Below are positions 58,871 to 64,000 of a stretch of 64,000 bases of DNA, piece after piece. This stretch comes from Patiria pectinifera. Lineage: Eukaryota > Echinodermata > Asteroidea > Valvatida > Asterinidae. The notes beneath the pieces are model-generated. The model saw nothing but the letters and a program-made list of their open reading frames with translations, made no database searches and was not told the origin of the DNA. The stretch lies in assembly GCA_029964075.1 (NCBI GenBank), contig CM057135.1, forward strand, positions 21,354,863-21,418,862. The letters are read 5' to 3'. How positions within the stretch are numbered: the first letter of the stretch is position 1; each line of letters starts with the position of its first letter. The position numbers were made by a program, and so were the translations under genes.

Positions 58871-59121
58871 CGTATTTTTAAAGATGGCGGACAGGTAAGC
58901 AAACGACAGTTTTGTTTTCAGTGTGACAACAATGATGAAGTTTAGTATATTTTCGTAGTAGGCCGAAAGGGAACATTGTGTCGCCTGTCAAATATTGTCG
59001 TCTGCAAACGGAGTAGGCCTAGGCATGGACCGGATTACTCCTGAAATCAGTAGGCTTCAGAAGCCTCCTGATTTCAGAAGTAGGACCGGATGTGGTACTA
59101 GGAGAACATGGCTGTAGTTTG
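58871..59121. other. Short non-coding stretch before Gypsy 3
   Basis: No gene seen. It contains an imperfect inverted pair TGAAATCAG...AAGCCTCCTGATTTCA near 59041-59076 and ends with the GTTTG target duplication (59117-59121). Confidence 0.4.
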
Positions 59122-59265
59122 TGTGGTATCTTTAGGGGAGCGGGCACATAGAAAGAGTCAACTAAACGTGGCGGCCATTTTGCATGAGACACTCTCGAGT
59201 GTCGTTTATTCAACATCAAGAGAGGGCGCTCTTTAACATTAACAGTAATACGTTAACACATTACA
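59122..59265 (-). repeat. 3' LTR of Gypsy 3
   Basis: A 144-bp LTR, TGTGGTATC to CACATTACA, next to a purine-rich tract on its inner side (59266-59280, minus strand). The GTTTG target duplication is outside. Confidence 0.9.
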
Positions 59266-62200
59266 CTCCTCCCCCCTTAGTTTTGGACCCCATGAACTTT
59301 CAAGTAAAAAAAAATGCAATGAGTTACTTTCCTCAGCAAATTATTTCACCATACAAAAATGAGATACATGTGAGTGTCCCTAATTTATCATTGGTCCTAT
59401 AAAAGCTGAAATATTAACATGTGTCACCTTTATCCTTCCAAAATGTGCTCAAAATCCTAATTTTGCTAAATTCTTGTTTTTGGAGAATAACCAATGACCT
59501 TGGTTAAATTTATAACTACATGTACATGTATTGACTGTTTAAACACATGTTTTTCTGACAAAATTGTGAATAAATTTTAATACAATCACATGTAACCATG
59601 AACACTGTTTCTTTTCCTTTTTGTTTTGCGTACAGTTATGTAGTTTACAATTACAAATCAAGTCTATCGGGTGCTTTTCTGTTTCTTTGTGGATAACGCC
59701 TCTGAGAATTTTCCGTGCAGTTTGTCCCTGGCCCATTAGTTTCCCACACTGGACTACTTTGTGAATCCCTAGCTAGATTTTGAGGAGTGACCTGACATTT
59801 TTCAGGAGTTTTCACATCGGTCTTATCACATGTGTCGCTCTTTTTCTCTTGTTCTGGTGACTGTGGTAAGTTTACTACTAATTCTGGACCGTTTGTGTAA
59901 CTTGGGACCCCTACCGGTACAACAGACTCTGACTGATTTTCTTCTTGGGAGGGAAAATGTGGTCAATATGCACATGCCTGTTTTTGCCACTTGCAGGCAA
60001 CCACTTGACCAGACTGTTTTCATGACTTTTGACTCTCACTTTCTGATCTACCTGTAGTGTTCGCTCCTTTACTCTACCTTGGTCATGATATACCCGTTGT
60101 TTTTCTTGTTTACTCTCTACTTTTTGTGCCAAGTTGGGTTTCAAGAGAGAAAATCTTGTTCTAGGTTGCCTCTTGAGGAATAACTCTGCTGGAGTTCTAC
60201 CTGTTGTAGTTTGTGGTGTGTTTCTATACATTATGAGAAAATTGGCTAGTTTGTGATGCACTGATAGATGTTGCTTTTTAGGATCAGGATCTAACATTTG
60301 TTTGATCAGTGCTCGTTTGACAATTTGAACAGTCCGCTCTGCTGCTCCATTTGAAGCAGGGTGGTATGGTGCCACTCGGGTATGTTTGATACCGTTTCTG
60401 TCCATACACTCTTTGAATTCAGCTGAAGTGAATTGTGGCCCATTGTCTGAGACGATTTCTTCTGGTAGTCCATACGAGGAAAAGAACCTCCTCAAGACAT
60501 CCAGAGTTTTTGCCGTAATTATCGTTTTCATGGGGTACACTTCGACCCACTTTGAGTGACTATCAATCAAAATCAACAATTGCTGACCTTTAAGGTCGGC
60601 GAAATCAATATGTACCCGTTGCCAAATTCGGGTAGGCCACACCCATGACTTGAGTGGAGTCGTAGGAGGAGCATTTCGGACTGATAGGCACGTGGTGCAG
60701 GCATTTACAAGGTTTTCGATGTCCTTATCTAACCCTGGCCACCACAAGTAGCTACGTGCTAGGCTTTTCATACTACACATGCCCATGTGTTGGTTGTGGA
60801 GATCACTTAACAATCTGTCTCTATGCTTACCTGGAATAACTACCCTTATCCCCCACAAAATACAGCCCTTATCAATTGACAATTCAGCTCTACGCCTGAA
60901 GTATGGTTTCATCTGTTCATCTGGAACAAAACCTGGCCAACCATTTGCTACAAAGTCATACACTTTGGCTAACTCTGGGTCGGTTCTAGTGGCTCTACTG
61001 ATATCATCTGATGTAATCGGCAACTCATCTATGTATGAGAAATACTTGACCTCCTGTACATTAGAATGGTCTACCTGTCTTGGCAATCTGGATAATGCGT
61101 CTGCATTTCCATGGTCTACAGAACGCCTATACACAATCTCATAAGTGTATGCAGACAATATGATAGCCCATCTTTGCATTCGCGCTGCGGCCAATGTCGG
61201 AATGGATGCCTGCGGATTGAAAATGGCTGTGAGTGGCTTGTTGTCTGTGACCAGAATGAATTTCCGTCCAATCAAGTATTTGTGGAACTTCTTGACTCCA
61301 AATATCAACGCCAATGCTTCTCGCTCTATTTACGCATAGTTTCTCTCACTTGGTGACAGAGTACGCGAGGCGAATGCAATGGGTCTTTCTTCCCCATCTG
61401 GCATTACATGCGAAATCACAGCACCTACTCCATACGGAGAGGCGTCGCAAGCAAGACGTAATTCTCTACTTACGTCATAGTGTACCAACAAAGTACTTTC
61501 CATGAGCTGGATTTTACTTTGCTGGAAAGCGGTTTCACAGGCAGCAGTCCATTTCCACTTCACATCTTTTCGCAAGAGCTCATTCAAGGGGTGCAACAGT
61601 GTTGAAACATTTGGAATGAATTTTCCATAGTAATTCAGTAGTCCCAAATAGGACCGGAGCTCACTGATGTTTGTGGGGCTGGGTGCCTGCTGGATCGCTT
61701 CCAACTTCTCCACAGTTGGGTGGATACCCTCAGCATCAACTACATGCCCTAGGTACTCTACTGACGGTTTATGCCATTCACACTTTTGGCTTTTTACCCG
61801 CACATTATACCTCTCCAAACGCTTCAGGACCTCATCAAGTATTTCACTATGCTTTTGTTCAGAGGGTGCAGAGATGAGGATATCATCTAGATAACAAACA
61901 ACTCCCTCAATCCCCTGCAAAATCTGATCCATCACACCCTGAAATATCCCGGGTGCTGATGATACCCCAAACGGTAACCTATTGAACTGAAACAGCCCAA
62001 GGTGAGTATTTATGGCCAGGAACTTTTTGGACTCTGCATCCAACTCGAGCTGTAGGTATGCTTGTGCGAGGTCGATTTTTGTGAAAATCTTTCCCCTTCT
62101 AGTGTCGCAAATAGGTCCTCTGCGTTTGGCAAGGAATACTGTGTGTCATCTAACAACTTATTGATTGACACCTTATAATCACAACACAATCGCAAACTAC

Positions 62201-63794
62201 CATCAGGCTTAGGTACTGGTACAATAGGCGAGGCCCATTCACTGCGTTCTACCTTACTTATGATGCCTTCATCTTGCATCCTTTTCAACTCTTTTTCTAG
62301 TTTTTCTTTCAGAACATACGGTACGGGACGCGCCTTGCAAAACACAGGTTTAGCATTATCAATCATATGTATGTGCGCCTTGAACTCAGTGATTGGACCC
62401 CCCTTCTCACTAAATACCGTTTTATACTGTTCTTTCAGTCCTGCCATGTCCTTGGCTGGTTGACTGACATGTGGAGAGTCCTTGGCTGCTCCGCTTGTGT
62501 CTTGTACTCTGAAGATCTGAGGCCAGTTCACTTTGATTTTGTCCAACCAGTTCCGACCGAATAAGGCTGGCTTATCTCCCGCCACTACGTACAGTGGCAG
62601 TGTCTGTGTCTGACGCTCGTACGTTACTGGCAGAGTGAGTTTTCCCCGCACTTCTATGGATTCTCCTCCATAGGTTTTCAGTTTCACGGACGACGTTTCC
62701 AATGTCCAGCTTGAAAACTGCTGCTGGTAGGTCTTATCCGATATGATGGATACAGCTGCCCCGGTATCCAGCTCCATCTCTACTGAAGATCCCGCTAGGT
62801 CAACAGTCACAGCGATGCCCTTTGCTGGTGAGCTCACCGAACTTATCGTGTAAACCAGAAAGTCGCCTGATTCATCACTGTCCGCGTCTGCGGCCACGTG
62901 TTTCACCGACTTCGAAGACTTGTCATCCTTTGGTGTCTGATTCTGGTACCGTTTCTTTCTGCACGCCTTGGAGATGTGCCCAACCTTGTTACAACAATAG
63001 CATGTTGCTCCTTTGAAGGGACATTCCCTTGGCAAATGTTGACCTGTGCACCGGTAGCAGTTCCCACTTCCTGGTTGGTTCTGTGCCGATTTAGGCCCAC
63101 CACTTATTGCAGTGGGTGTTGGTTTCCTCTTTGGAGTGAAGACTTGCTTGGCAGTCATCTTTTTCACCTCCAGACTGGCTCTTGGTTGTATATGTAGCTC
63201 CTGAGCTTGCTTATTTGCCATCTCAAATGCTACCGCCAGCTGCAGTGCCTTGTCAAAAGACAGCTCTTTCTCGGTTAACAGCTTCTTCTGACATGTGGTG
63301 TTGATCAGCCCACACACTGGTCGATCTCTTAAGGCATCCTTCAGGAAGTTTTCAAACTTGCAGGTGGTTGCCAGACGCTTCAGTTCGACCACATATTCAT
63401 TCACAGATTCCCCTGGTTTCTGGTCTCTTTTGTGGAATTTGAAGCGCTCTGCGATTGTCAAAGGTTGTGGTGAGTAGTGATTCTTTAGCAAAGTTTTCAG
63501 TTCTTCTAGTGATTTATCACTCACTTTGTCTGGTGATACCATTGACTTCAACAGCGAGTACGATTTCGGCCCTATGACCGTAAGAAAAACACTCACTGCT
63601 TTTGCATCCTTGATGTCGTTGGCAATGAAGAACTGGTCCAACCTTTCCAAATAGCACGTGAAGGTTTCCTTTCCTTCGTCAAACTCATCCACTTTTCCGA
63701 TGATCGCCGCCATCGTATAACGATCGTAATCTATAACTTTATCGTATCTATTTAAGACTCTGGTACCTCAATATCCCATCCTCGTCGCCAATTT

Positions 63795-63937
63795 TGTGGT
63801 ATCTTTAGGGGAGCGGGCACTAGGAAGAGTCAACTAAACCTGGCGGCCATTTTGCACGAGACACTCTCCGGTGTCGTTTATTCAACATCAAGAGAGGGTG
63901 CTCTTTAACATTAACAGTAATACGTTAACACATTACA
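63795..63937 (-). repeat. 5' LTR of Gypsy 3
   Basis: A 143-bp LTR, TGTGGTATC to CACATTACA, with the primer-binding-type site on its inner side and GTTTG outside. It differs from the other LTR at about seven positions. Confidence 0.9.
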
Positions 63938-64000
63938 GTTTGCTTTTCCCCTCAAAAAATTAAGTGAAATACTGACTTTCTGAGTTAAATTCTATTCTCA

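Larger units (their letters stand above)
59122..63937 (-). mobile_element. Ty3/Gypsy element 3, compact, short LTRs, near full length
   Basis: A 4816-bp element with LTRs at 59122-59265 and 63795-63937 and a 5-bp target duplication GTTTG (59117-59121 and 63938-63942). Right to left: primer-binding-type site next to the 5' LTR (TTGGCGACGAGGATGGGA), gag (from ATG 63713) with two CCHC-type knuckles near 63.05 kb, protease with MELDTGAAVSIIS, reverse transcriptase with CYLDDILIS, RNase H, integrase with HIDFADLKG and a SDNGPQF block, and a polypurine tract (AAGGGGGGAGGAG) beside the 3' LTR. It looks like the K02A2.6/Mag-like Gypsy type. It is broken in about two or three places. The LTRs differ at about 5% of positions by hand count, so it is not very recent. 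Confidence 0.88.

Noticed and set aside
1-64000. CRISPR arrays, bacterial operons, rRNA or functional tRNA genes
   Set aside because: No regular repeat-spacer array, no rRNA signature, and the only tRNA-like sequence is the head of the SINE.

Overview
The window looks like nuclear DNA of an intron-rich, repeat-rich animal, most likely a marine invertebrate. The evidence is many GT-AG introns with matching phases, a tRNA-derived SINE, a LINE, three Ty3/Gypsy elements, hAT elements, TTAA-flanked MITEs and scattered self-complementary ACATGTACATGT runs. The lineage cannot be fixed from the sequence: a lancelet, acorn worm, echinoderm or lophotrochozoan would all fit. No ordinary host housekeeping gene was recognised. 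The window is almost wholly mobile DNA and its remains.

Left part (1-18.5 kb). Fragments of a virus-like element lie at the left edge and at 15.4-18.5 kb. Between them is the most striking locus: a ten-exon minus-strand gene (14330 to 3011). Exon 1 resembles the N-terminal third of RAG1 (zinc-binding N-RAG block plus RING finger). The later exons encode an RNase H-like transposase-type body that is not the RAG1/Transib core. Intron phases agree through all ten exons, but exon 1 and exon 4 are frame-broken. Its seventh intron (3855-10463) carries a second, unrelated transposase-like gene on the opposite strand (4558-9112).

Middle part (20.8-50.7 kb). A broken Gypsy (20.85 to about 26.3 kb) has a hAT in its LTR. 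A second Gypsy (30806-50651, target duplication GTAT) was hit at least three times. The hits are a 9.9-kb insertion (34144-44028, flanking TATTAT), a 1.85-kb hAT (45194-47046, 8-bp target duplication) and a 193-bp hAT-like MITE. The 9.9-kb insertion carries a second RAG1-N/RING first exon, a spliced transposase pseudogene and two inverted copies of a P2RX7 C-terminal-like exon. N-RAG modules therefore occur twice in this window, each time next to another transposase-type gene.

Right part (50.7-64 kb). This holds weak unassigned exons, a retroelement protease fragment, a PHD/endonuclease LINE that lacks its 3' part, a hAT-type repeat end, a SINE, and a short-LTR Gypsy (59122-63937, target duplication GTTTG). 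All functional statements are inferences from reading the sequence; no database search was run.
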